A DNA stretch of 64,000 nt from positions 12,772,817-12,836,816 of the forward strand of contig OY987249.1 of NCBI GenBank assembly GCA_963920765.1. The letters run 5' to 3'. The stretch comes from Ulota crispa (taxonomy: Eukaryota > Streptophyta > Bryopsida > Orthotrichales > Orthotrichaceae). Below, one piece after another: positions 1 to 17,639 of this stretch. Position 1 is the first letter of the stretch. Each line of letters starts with the position of its first letter. The notes beneath the pieces were generated by a model, which saw only the letters and a program-made list of their open reading frames with translations, had not been told where the DNA came from and did not search any database. The translations under genes were made by a program, and so were the position numbers.

Positions 1-2042
1 GGCGGTAGCGTTGCTTGATCTGGTTGTTGCCACGGACTCCCATATTGAAATTGTGCTGTAGAACAGAAAAAAAAAAAAAAAAAAAAACAACAGGTAATCA
101 TGATTAGATAACAAAAAACTTGTTTACAGGATTTGAGAGGCCATGTAAAGAAGAAGATTCAAACGACATCTTAGGTCCATAAAGCGCCCTTGTTACCGTT
201 CACCTGAAGTCAAATTTTTGGGGAAATTACAGATAGGGGCACAATTTCAAAAACAATTGTAAATTTTATAAATTTTTGGTTTGGACATTAGCTGATTTAG
301 ATACGTCACATTAAATGTTAGCTAACCTTCAAAAAACTTAAAGGCCTCTCCAAGTCAAGCCTGAATAAGGAAATTTTAGGAAAGGGGACTTGCAATTGTG
401 CTCCTATTTGTAATTATTTTGAAACTATGCCCCTATCTGTAATATTTTTCATTTTTGTGCCCATATTAGTAATTTCCCCCAAATGTTTTGGGAACAATGC
501 AAAAAAAGTAGCTTAGGTGGTATGGAGGATGCTTACCGGCTGAGGAGAGTTTCATTGTCGGTGCCGCGGGAGGTGGAGGTCCAGCCACCATCTCACCCTC
601 TAACGTATTGATGGTATCCATGTCATAAACTTCCTTGGCACCCCAAAATTGTAGGATCTTTTGTAAACGATCTTGATTCATGGCCATGTCTTTTGGATTA
701 TGGAAGATGGCAGCCAACATGGTACCCAAAGCTGGCTTAAAGGCAAGAGCCTCAGCATCTAGCTCCTTCAAATTTGTACGATGTTGTAAGCTGTACTCAC
801 AAGCCATAGAATGAACATTAATAAGAAAGTATAACCTTACGCAGGGCCAGAGGATCTAAACCCTAATACATGATAGGGTAAGTTTCATGAAGTGGAAATA
901 TGTGTATCCAATTGCACGTTCATTCATGTAACCTCCGAAAGGTCTGAAAAAGGAAGAGAGAGAAAGTGCAGAACACGAACTTGTTGAATAGGATGTCATT
1001 CGCAAGGTAAATGATGTGCAACTGCCTCTCCACATCGTCCATTGACAGAACTCGATCCTTCAACACGTCCACTATCGCAGGTCCATACGCAGATCTCTGC
1101 ATGAACCACGATTTTGCTCCCTTGATCGATTCCTTTGTACCTGAAACGATACAAGGGTAAATAAATAAAGCTTGGAAGACAAAAACAACAACAAACTTCA
1201 AGTATAATCAAAAATATGGTTATGATGTGATATGTACCTGTCAGATTATCCAGGATCCCTTTGAGCTCCGACGCCACATCCAGGGGAAGTGGTCCCGAGT
1301 GAGGTACAACAGGAGGTTGCTGAAAGTTAATTCCGCCATAGCTCTCATGTTGAAACTGATCATAAAACGGTTGAGGATGATGTGGTTGTTCAAAGTACGC
1401 AGACGGCGCAGTAGGAGGTGTGGCTGGTGGCACAGCACTCAGTGCTGGTTTGAGTGGACTGGCAAAAGCAGAAAGGGTTAAGCCAGATGCAAGAGACGCG
1501 CTTTGAGCCGCATTAAGAGCAGCCAGAGCAGGGTTGAACGACGACACTGCCACAGGAGGAAGAGGAGGAGGAGGAGGAGGAGGAGGAGGGTTGTTTGGAA
1601 CAGGGTTCAACGTTTGCCAAAGCTTGTAACGATAATAATCGTGGCCCTCAGCGCCAAACAAGAAAGCATACAAAGGATTTTCTTTTTGTTTATCCTTCAT
1701 CAACGCTTCAAACTGCGGGCCGTTCTTACAAGCATACTCCACAAGTTTATCGATCCGTTTCTGGAGGTCGTTGTCTGCTGGAGCTTGAACCGGAGTCGGA
1801 GCAGGCTCCCAAGGGTTAAAGAACCCCGCCGCTAACCCTAATCCGGGTCCTTGCGACGGAATAGCAGGCGAGGGAATTGCTGCAGACCTAGCTGGATATG
1901 AATATTGCGGTGCGTGGTAAGGAAATGGAAGAGGAGGAGGAGCGTATTGCTGCATCCCAGGAATTTGCGCAACTCCTCCGGACGGAATTGAGAGCGGGGG
2001 TTGTGGTATATAAGAATGCCCATACCCTTGTCCTTGATCCAT
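1..2042 (-). CDS. CHERP-like SURP + CID splicing-associated protein (5' part, truncated by window edge)
   Basis: Four exons fit in phase on the minus strand: 2042-1238, 1140-981, 790-537 and 55-1 (continues outside). The start is ATG at 2042-2040. Residues 1-90 are rich in Pro, Gln and Tyr. A SURP/SWAP module lies at about 93-145 ([13 protein letters not shown], then NPLYAFLFG and YYRYKLW), followed by a run of about ten prolines at 152-163. From about residue 265, across exons 1-3, runs a CID (RNA polymerase II CTD-interaction domain): [17 protein letters not shown], then [13 protein letters not shown] and [13 protein letters not shown] before CID with no leading RRM is the CHERP arrangement, not that of SR140/RRC1. 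Family knowledge: CHERP-type proteins are nuclear, associate with the U2 snRNP and affect splice-site choice. No broken frame was seen. The C-terminal part, usually Arg/Ser-rich with a G-patch, lies outside the window. Confidence 0.87.
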
Positions 2043-2047
2043 TTTCC

Positions 2048-2060
2048 AAAACCCTAAAAA
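2048..2060 (-). promoter_or_regulatory. telo-box in 5' UTR of CHERP-like gene
   Basis: AAAACCCTAAAAA on the plus strand reads TTTTTAGGGTTTT in the direction of the gene, ending 5 nt before its ATG. AAACCCTA telo-boxes are common near transcription starts of plant genes for RNA processing and translation. Function here is inferred from position and sequence only. Confidence 0.45.
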
Positions 2061-2626
2061 TCTACAAGAGCTTCTCTACGACAAATTTAACTACGCTCAC
2101 ATTGCCCGCAATCACACAGATTCCAGATGCTCCGAACGCCTTGCAACGGCCTCTCCTCAACGCACAGAAGGCCTCCACGAAAGGCACAAACTTCTATTTA
2201 AAATTATCTAAAACCCCCCTCAATTTTTTTCGAAAATTCGGATCTCCCAAACAAACCTTCGACTGAAAACAAAAAAAACAGGTAACTGCGACGCACTGTA
2301 TTTTTGATTCAGAGTCCGTGTCGGCAAAATTCGACGAGAAGCGTCAGAGTAACTTCAGTTGCTCGCTCCAGGGAACCAAGTGCCAGACGCACATGGAGGC
2401 ATTTTATGGCGTACGCCGGCGGCCCCCGCCTGAAAAAGCTGGCGGGGTGGCGGTTTCAACCCCGGCGGGATTGGGCTCCGCCAGGCGTGGCGGAGCGTGG
2501 CGGAGGGTGAAACTCCTGAATTTCTTTCCTCAGTTACCATTCCGCTTTTACAATTGGATTACTGAGTTTTTAGCACCTTCCATGTACCTTCCAGCTTTCC
2601 ACCTCTTATGCCCTTGCAGGCAGCCT
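2061..2626. other. upstream region of CHERP-like gene; GC-rich block, no gene recognised
   Basis: This should contain the promoter of the minus-strand gene. About 2400-2510 is a GC-rich patch with repeated GGCGG and GTGGCGG words, unlike the AT-rich surroundings. A reading frame across 2318-2791 has no recognisable domain and runs into a transposable element, so it is not called as a gene. Confidence 0.4.
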
Positions 2627-3423
2627 TTAACCCCTGAGCGCCCAGCGCAAAATCCAGAAAATGAGGCCAGGAGTGACCATGCTCATAAAAATTGCACACT
2701 CCAAGCTGGGAACTTAGATCGGGGAGGATTCACCTCTAAAATATCAAAGAGAGTGCCTATGCACTCAATTAGAAATTTGCAAAACTTTTGACCGCATCGT
2801 TTTGGAGATTATAAAGGTCAAAGTACAATTGACTATGTGGCAGCCGGTTAATTTTGGGGGAGTCCATGGCTATGGATGCAAAAATTCATGCCTTAGAGGA
2901 GGCTCCTTTATATGAAATTTAGACAAGGATTGCAATTTACAATTATCTCGCTTGCTGCCAAATCTAGTAATGTTTTGACATCTGCAAGGTGCTTTTTTAG
3001 AAGCCCAAAGTTGCAAGGCTCACACGGCATGGTGAATGATAAACGCAGTACAGATACAATTTTGACCTCCACAAGGGCACAAATCTCAATAGTATAGCTG
3101 CAAAACCCTTTTCCAATCAAAGGCATGCGTGCTAAAACACCCTAATAGTATTAAACTGGTCATAGCCGGTGGTCTTTATCCTCGCACCTAAACCCTAAAC
3201 CGCTTGGAATGAAGTTTTAGTGTACTATTGTCACGGTTGACTTGCACAATCCGTGCTTGTACAAGTGGTGAAACTCCCATCGCCCACTTCCCGGCATGAG
3301 AGTAGTACCATACCTTTGACCAAGTCACTTTTCTGGGAGGTACAGTACAAATTTGAACCAGATTTTAAGGAAAGTTCGATTTGCAAAAGCCATATTCTGA
3401 CCTGTGGGGCGCTCAGGGGTTAA
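2627..3423. mobile_element. TTAA-flanked piggyBac-type non-autonomous element (CCCCTGAGCGCCC ends)
   Basis: TTAA at 2627-2630 is followed by CCCCTGAGCGCCC. The other end reads GGGCGCTCAGGGG and then TTAA at 3420-3423. The 789-bp element (2631-3419) therefore has a perfect terminal inverted repeat of about 13 bp and a TTAA duplication on both sides, the hallmark of piggyBac-superfamily insertion. No transposase is visible inside. It shares ends with the elements at 23596-23826 and 48433-49211. Confidence 0.82.
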
Positions 3424-5016
3424 AATTGGTTTTCCCGTTGGTAGCGCAAGTGGCACCCACCATTGCAAGGTAAAGAAAACTTGGATATAAATGGATATAT
3501 TCAACTAAGTGTACATGTTCATCCATAAATGTTACTATTATTAGTCAATTTCATCCAAATTTTGGCAAACCAGGTGTAAGCTTGAGGAAGGGTTTGGCAA
3601 TTTCATCCACTTCACCCCATTTGTATAGTGTTATGGGAGCTAGTCCACATTTGAGGTAAGATTTTGGTGAAAATTTGGCTTGCAGGGCAATAGTGACCAA
3701 TGTACAATATGGGGAGCAGGATTTTTTTTTGGTTTTACAACCAATGCTTGTGTGGCATTCTTTGAAAATTTTTTGTAGCTGAGTTCCATCCTATTTTTGG
3801 TTGGAGTTGAAGGTGCCTCCTATGCATGAATTTTTGCAACATTATGGGATTTAGTTTATAGGCAAAAAATATTCTTTGACATTTTTTTTCAAAATATCCG
3901 AATAACCATTGGCATTACTTAATTATTGCATAGAATTGCCAAATTGGATTAAACAACACCTCAAATCATTTTAAAGTGATGGCATCCATTTTCAATGTGA
4001 CAAGAATTTTATGGAAGCCTCAGCTACAATGCAATTTTCATTATTGCAATCTAGCATTTTTTGAAAAGAAATCCCTCATATTTTTCTATAGGATTGAAGC
4101 TCACCCTTTTTTTTGAGGCAATTGGGCCTTAAATTGCCCAAAAAAAAACACTGATGGGGAGTACCAACATATAGTTACGAGCTAGCTGATTGAAAAAGAA
4201 CATAACCATTTAAGAGGAACAAAGAAAATATTCTTAATGTCTATAGGCTTAGCTGGGAGTATACTCTAAACAATTAGTTGGCTAAAGAGAATGTAGGATA
4301 TTGGCAGGTTAAGCTTAAAAAATCCTTGGATTGTGGTAGAGGTTGTCCTTTATCCAAGTTTTGTATTTTGAACTCAAATTTGTAGAACTTCTTCTTAGGG
4401 TTTTAGATTTCTTTCCTTATTTGAAATTGTTTTTGGGCAATCCTTGGAGTTTAAATATGGAGGAAGATAGTTACCTTAGATTGCTTCTTACAAATAGTCC
4501 TTCACTTTTTGATAAGGTAACATCACCCATAAACGTGTAAGTATCCATAGACATGATCTACATTGATACCTATATCTATGTTTTTCGATCCTATGATTAC
4601 CAAATACAAAAATATAATGGTTATGGGTGACAAAATAATAACTATGAGAGACAAAGGCAAAGCGTTTAAATGCCAATGGGTTTGGAAACAAGTTTGGCAG
4701 ATGGCGTTAAATAGGTTGCAATATCATGAGTAAATAAACCAAGGAAGTGAAGACACCATTCAAATTCCTGAAGCATGGTATTTTGTCATTTTTCATGACA
4801 GATTTGAATGCCCAATCTTACTATTTAACTAACTATTCAAGCTAGTATTTAGAAAACATGAGCACAACAAAGATTTCACATAGCACCTTTTTTAGCATCT
4901 TGTACATGCAGCTACACATTTTCAATGATTGTGGATTTTGAAAAATGAATGTAATCAAATGCTTGCAATTGGAACTTTTAAATTGATGTCAATATTTTTG
5001 ATTTCCTCTATATTAC
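3424..5016. other. AT-rich intergenic DNA, no gene recognised
   Basis: Long A/T runs and short frames only. No domain, RNA gene or convincing repeat boundary was recognised. Confidence 0.5.
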
Positions 5017-5745
5017 TTAACCCCTAAAGGACCGTTGGCCCTTTTGGGGGACAAATGAGATTTTGGGCATGTACCTATGGCTAAATTATTTTCTGTGATT
5101 TTTTGACATTTTTATAGAAGATGGGGAATTCCAAGACCTAATGTGGGCATCTAACTTTTTCTTCATTTTGACATTTATTAAAGAAGTTAAAAATGAAAAT
5201 CTAGAAAACAATGGTCACCAGGCACCCCAAAAACTGCTTTAAAAATTGCAAAATTTTCAAATAAAAATGTGAAGTAGGTTCTTTAGACTTATATATACCT
5301 GGGGAGCTTTGAATCATTCAATTTTGATATATGAGATGAAAATTATGAGAAATTTTACTTTGCAGGTAGGTATGGGATCTCTCAAAACCATACTTATTCG
5401 CATCCTAAAACATTTCATAACTTTCATCTCATCTATCAAAATTGAATGATTCAAAGCTCCCCACGGATATGTAAGTCTAAAGAACCTACTTCACATTTTT
5501 ATTTGAAAATTTTGCAATTTTTAAAGCAGTTTTTGGGGTGCCTGGTGACCATTGTTTTCTAGATTTTCATTTTTAACTTCTTCAATAATGTCAAAATGAA
5601 GAAAAAGTTAGATGCCCACATTAGGTTTTGGAATTCCCCACCTTCTATAAAAATGTCAAAAAATCACAGAAAATAGTTTAGCCATAGGTACATGCCCAAA
5701 GTCTCATTTGTCCCCCAAAAGGGCCAACGGTCCTTTAGGAGCTAA
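5017..5745. mobile_element. near-perfect palindromic (foldback) piggyBac-type element
   Basis: TTAA at 5017-5020 is followed by CCCCTAAAGGACC. The right end is the reverse complement, with GGAG for GGGG and CTAA (5742-5745) for TTAA. The body (5021-5741) is one long inverted repeat centred near 5380, with arms of roughly 340-350 bp. For example, ATCATTCAATTTTGATA at about 5311 is mirrored by TATCAAAATTGAATGAT near 5440. A transcript could fold into a very long hairpin. The family is the same as 24399-25142. Confidence 0.85.
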
Positions 5746-6312
5746 CCCCTAAACGCCCAATTGACAATTTTCTGATCGCTGCCCTTTTTTGCAAGCTGCC
5801 CAAAATTTTAAGAAACAATTTTTGAAAAAATAAAAAAAAGGTTTAAATAGGAAAGCAAGTCTACTTTCCAACCCAATTGAAATCATGTCAATCCAACTGA
5901 AACTCCATGAAGGAGAATGTTTCAAAGACAAACACTTCAATATTTGTTAATGTTACAAAATTTACTATTTTGGGAAACTAATGATGTTCTCTCCTTCAAA
6001 AATATTGCATTTTTGAAGTTTTGAATATGATGTCTATTTTTAACCAATCACACCAAATTTTAAATTCTAAGAACAAAATTTGTACATTTGATGAATATTA
6101 AATGGTAAATGCTTCTAAACATTATAATCTTTCCATCCATAAGTGAAATTGTTGATGTTTTCTTTTTCTATAAGATCTCAACATATCTAGTTTGAATTTT
6201 TACAATTATAATTTGAAAGAAATTGATATAGTTTATCAAAATGTCGACTTTTTGTTCAATCTAGAGCAAAATCCTAGAAGCTCAAACAAGGTCTCAAACA
6301 TTTAGGGGTAAA
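5742..6312. mobile_element. second element sharing the CTAA site, CCCCTAAACGCCC end
   Basis: The right flank of the preceding palindrome, CTAA at 5742-5745, is directly followed by CCCCTAAACGCCCAA. A matching TTTAGGGG ends at 6308, followed by TAAA. The body of about 563 bp is AT-rich and non-coding. The ends are short (about 8 bp inverted) and the flanks degraded, so the call is weaker than for its neighbour. Confidence 0.55.
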
Positions 6313-7174
6313 CTTCAGTGTCTTGGCGGGACTAGCGGGATTGGCAGGCATGTGCGTGCCTCTCTGCCTTGCCACATCTAGCCATTTATCAGAGCCAGTC
6401 CAGCCCTGCCAGGTGGCGAGGCGGGTGGCGAGTGGCAGGTCTCAGACTCGTCATGTGCTGTGAGAGCATCTCCACCCCATAGACGTAACTAGGAACTCAA
6501 AAAAACTTTTCGAGAGTATTCCGTCCCGTTTTTCAGCAAACATGCACAATGCAACTCACGCATTACCACCCGGCAACCACTGAGGCGCAAATAGTTAGCA
6601 AACCCCTACGCAAAATGAAAGGGAATAGTTTTCTGCGTTAGCTATTGCGTGAACGCGACAATCCGGAACTCTGACATGCACGGAACGCAGCAGCATTGCT
6701 TGCTCTCGCAACAATCACGATTGCGTGTATGCTTGCATCCGCTGTGGAGATGCTCTGAGCAAAGGTCTCCAATTTGCCTCGTTTGAGAGAGACGAAGTTC
6801 CCTCCCACGGGAACGTGGAGAACAAAACTGGGTACTATATCGACTATCGAGGCTATTCTAAGATCTGGATGAAAAATCAAATGGATGACAGTCGCATCCT
6901 TTCATCCATCCATCAAATGTCGGACGTCACTGTTATTCAACACTGCAGGCAGTCAGGAGCAGCGATGGCGATGGAGCTCGCTCCCCGATCGCTTAACTTA
7001 CCTGAGGATTCGTCGTGGCGTCTATCGCTCGAAGGCTGATTTGGTCGTGACATTCACAAATTCTTTCAAGCTCGCCATCTTCTTTCAATTTTCCGTTTCA
7101 TGTAATTTTTAGTGTGATATCACGGTTGCGAGCATTAGCTCGTGACAGTAGCAACGATGGCCTCTGTTCAATTC
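6313..7174. other. upstream region of the SIK1-like gene
   Basis: From about 6320 to 6450 the sequence is rich in TGGCGGG, GTGGCGAG and GCAGG words, resembling the GC-rich patch at 2400-2510. From 6480 it has mixed composition. Several short plus-strand frames (for example 6725-7039) have no recognisable domain. The stretch probably holds the promoter and transcription start of the kinase gene. Confidence 0.4.
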
Positions 7175-7199
7175 TAGGGTTTGTGACAAGGTTTTAGGG
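7175..7199 (+). promoter_or_regulatory. two telo-box-like motifs upstream of SIK1-like ATG
   Basis: TAGGGTTT at 7175-7182 and TTTTAGGGC at 7191-7199 lie about 300 bp before the chosen ATG, so in the promoter or 5' UTR. They match the plant telo-box core. Their role is inferred. Confidence 0.35.
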
Positions 7200-7491
7200 C
7201 AAAGTGAAAGCTGCAAAAATGGCGAGTCGGCAGATTGTGAGCATTACCGGTGCACTACCGTTGAAGTGGAGACGATATCCGTGTCCCGGTGGTTTTTCTT
7301 TGATAAATTCGTAGCTAAGGGGAACGGAGACTCTGTACCTAATCGCAGTTTGGTTGTACATGATACGAGTGTATATTCGTCGGATTTGACAAAGATTCCC
7401 GCATGAAAGAGTGAGAGTCTGGTGTGGAAGAGATGACGAGGGAACGAGGCCTCTGAGAATTTGGATCATAGAGTTGGAGCCTTTTGAGCAA

Positions 7492-14882
<7,391 letters not shown>

Positions 14883-16089
14883 TTCGCAGGTAGCTGTCAA
14901 GTAACATAGATATTGTCGTAGATTCCCTTGAAGTTAGTGAGGCCTTATCCTTATGTTTCTTATTGCTCTCACTGGTTTCTAAATTTTTGCAGGTTTTTCC
15001 GTGATCTTATGTATAGCAAGAGTGGTTGTAAATAGTGCAACTAACGACTGACAAAGTCTATTAGGATTCATGACACTTCTTTTGGTTGATTCGCAAAGTC
15101 TAGACTACTGGGGGGATTTCGATTGCTGGTGAGACTTCCAGCTCTTGACACGCTCTCAATGTTCAAGTCCATGTTCATACTTTTTCTGTCCATATCCTGT
15201 AGATCTACTGAGCGTCTATGGCCAATCATTCTCTTGGTTGACAGTAGAGTTTTAAAATTGGCGATTTATATTCATGTATACACTTCCGTACGTTCGACAG
15301 GACTGCAAGTAATGTTTTACATTATCATCCTTAGATTCCTAGAATGATTGGCAACAGTACTGTACAGCCAATGAAATCGTGACATGTTTTACTTCGTTGA
15401 TCACTTTTCTCAAATTTGTTTTCTAGCCAAAATCCACAACAACGAATGAAAGCTGGTGTCAAACAAGGCAGCCTGACGGTTGTAAGACACTCAACCCTTT
15501 GTAATTGCTCATTTCCAGTATATCCTGAAAGTCTCTGGTGCTATGCACAAATTTGGTTCCACAAACTTTCACGCGCTGTGCATTTAGATTTTAGAAGATC
15601 ATTTGTCCTCTTGAGGCAGTATCGCTAGACGGGTGTCGAGTGATACTGCGTCCTAGAGTGGGGGAAGTATTTTGCTTGAATGTTTGTTTGTAATGACATT
15701 CTTCAAATTCGTATAACTATTTCTTGTCAAAATTTTAACATCATGTGTTTTGTTTTAAAAGGTGTAGCAGCGATCCCCAAACTGTCTATATTTTGCCGGA
15801 ATTCTACAAATAAATAAATTAATAAATAAGTGCGCTACTTGTACATTATAGAAATCTTCAAAATCAAGAAGAAATGAGCAAGAAATTAGGTGAACAATAT
15901 ATCCGCCCTGCAAGTGCCAACCGCCTTCTTTTGCACCGTGCAACTTTTCCTACGTGTAGGATTGGCTAGTACGTGCAAGGTTGGCTAGTCGAAGCACCCA
16001 AGTCTCACTCTGAGGTCCCAAGTCTTACTAGTAGCACACCTAGTTCGTTATTCTTAGTGTTGTATATTGTTTCATCCATGCGCATTGTT
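14883..16089. other. 3' flank of SIK1-like gene, no further gene recognised
   Basis: Probable 3' UTR followed by intergenic DNA. An AATAAA-rich patch at about 15808-15830 could hold polyadenylation signals but is also simple AT sequence. No domain was found in the short frames. Confidence 0.4.
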
Positions 16090-16415
16090 CACTTGCTCCT
16101 TGTTCCTTGTTGTTGCACAAGATTTTTGAAAATGTTTTGCACAATGTTCACGAGGTCATTTTTGCACAATGGTTTTTGAAATTGCTTGTCTTTGCCGCAC
16201 AAAAGTATTGAGATTGCTCCTTGTTGCACAATATTTTTGAGAATGTTTTGCACGTTGTTCACGTAGTCCTTTTTATTGCACTAGGGTTTTTGGAATTGCT
16301 AGTCTTTGCTGCCAAAGGTATTGAGATTGCTCTTCTTTGCTGCACAAGGGTTTTGGGAATGTTTTGTGTGTTGTTCACGTGGTCTTCTTTGTTGCATTAG
16401 GGTTTTTTAGAGTCG
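16090..16415. repeat. about 2.7 degenerate tandem copies of a ~120-bp unit
   Basis: The block with TTGTTGCACAA, GAATGTTTTGCAC, TTGTTCACG, a GTC(C/T)TTTTT run, TTGCACTAGGGTTTTTGG and TTGCTAGTCTTTGCTGC recurs at about 16093, 16213 and 16330. Copies diverge by scattered substitutions. No coding frame spans them intact. Confidence 0.7.
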
Positions 16416-17639
16416 TACTTCTCATGTCTATTTCCTTGAGCAAGTTGTGCTTAGAGGTAGAAAAATCTCTAAGTTTCATAAAATGGATCCTTCACCTTAG
16501 GGAAATTATTGAAACCAAAATGGCCTTGCTTGGAGTAATTGCAAAAACACTACCAAACTGAACTTCAATGTTCTTCAAACAAAGAGAAACTAGAGAGAAA
16601 GTTGAAGCATGTGTCTTTGTATTCAAATTTTATAGACAGTTTAGGTATCATCTTGGACATGCTCCTAGATGCGCTTTTACAACTTAGTGGTGAGTGTAAT
16701 TGCAATTATTTTAAAACATTCCAGGGTTTGAGAATTGTCAATTTTTTTTTTTCATTTTGTGTCATTTAGCTTTAGCTGGTTGTGACACTGTACTCCACTC
16801 TAGAAATAAATTAGGTTCACTTTCATTTGACTTTGGGCTTGTATCATTGTAAAAGTACTACAAGCTAACTTTCTAGAACCCACTCATAATAAACAAGGAG
16901 TTTAGTGCCGCTACTGCAGTTAATGTCACAATTGTTGCAAATGCAAAAGAAGATTTGTAACCAACCTCTTAGCTCAACATAGCATTAGTGTATTATAACA
17001 TTGATTATTCTCCGTGTAGTGTTGTGAGTGTTAATATTATGATTTACTATCATGCAAAGATTGAATTAGGTTTTTAGCTTAAGGTATCTTTGAGACGTTT
17101 GCCAGCATGGATTTCTCTAACATCATAGATGATCTTAGCGCTACGGATGTATAGGATCATGGTTTTGATAAAGATGAAGAGAATATAGTAAGACACAAAT
17201 TTGATTATGCCAATTCAGCTGCATGTGCTATTGTTTTTTTATCAGATGGAAAACAACCTCTACCAAACAAGAAGAAACCTAGAAATAGAGATTGTCCACT
17301 ACAAAGGGTGCGTGCATAATTGCAAAAGTGTCTAGAAGGGTAATACAACAGGTTTAGTTTGTGTTGGGACCAACGGCAAAACAATAGTTTCAAAGGGAAC
17401 CAAAAGAATATTTTAAAGGCTATCATTCCTAAAGACCAATAGAATATCTTGGTACAAGGAAAGTTGCATATAGTAGTATGGAGACTGGTTCACGGAAATT
17501 GGTAAAAGAAAGCACTGCAATTGTTGTTATCAAGTACTTAATTTCCTAGTTGTTTCATTGTACATAATGATGAATTTGTTATGATTTTTTGCATTTCCTC
17601 ATTCAATGTGTATGGTGGTGTATGATGTATTTTTTTTGT
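16416..17639. other. AT-rich DNA before the Mutator-like relic
   Basis: No recognisable gene. A basic stretch near 17270-17330 (KKPRNRDCP-like in translation) could be the eroded N-terminal part of the following transposase, but this is a guess. Confidence 0.3.

Noticed and set aside
1227..1835. Long plus-strand frames with Arg-rich translations
   Set aside because: They are antisense shadows of exon 1 of the CHERP-like gene, including the reverse of its polyproline tract.
2318..2791. 157-codon plus-strand frame
   Set aside because: It crosses the left TTAA boundary of a transposable element and has no recognisable domain.
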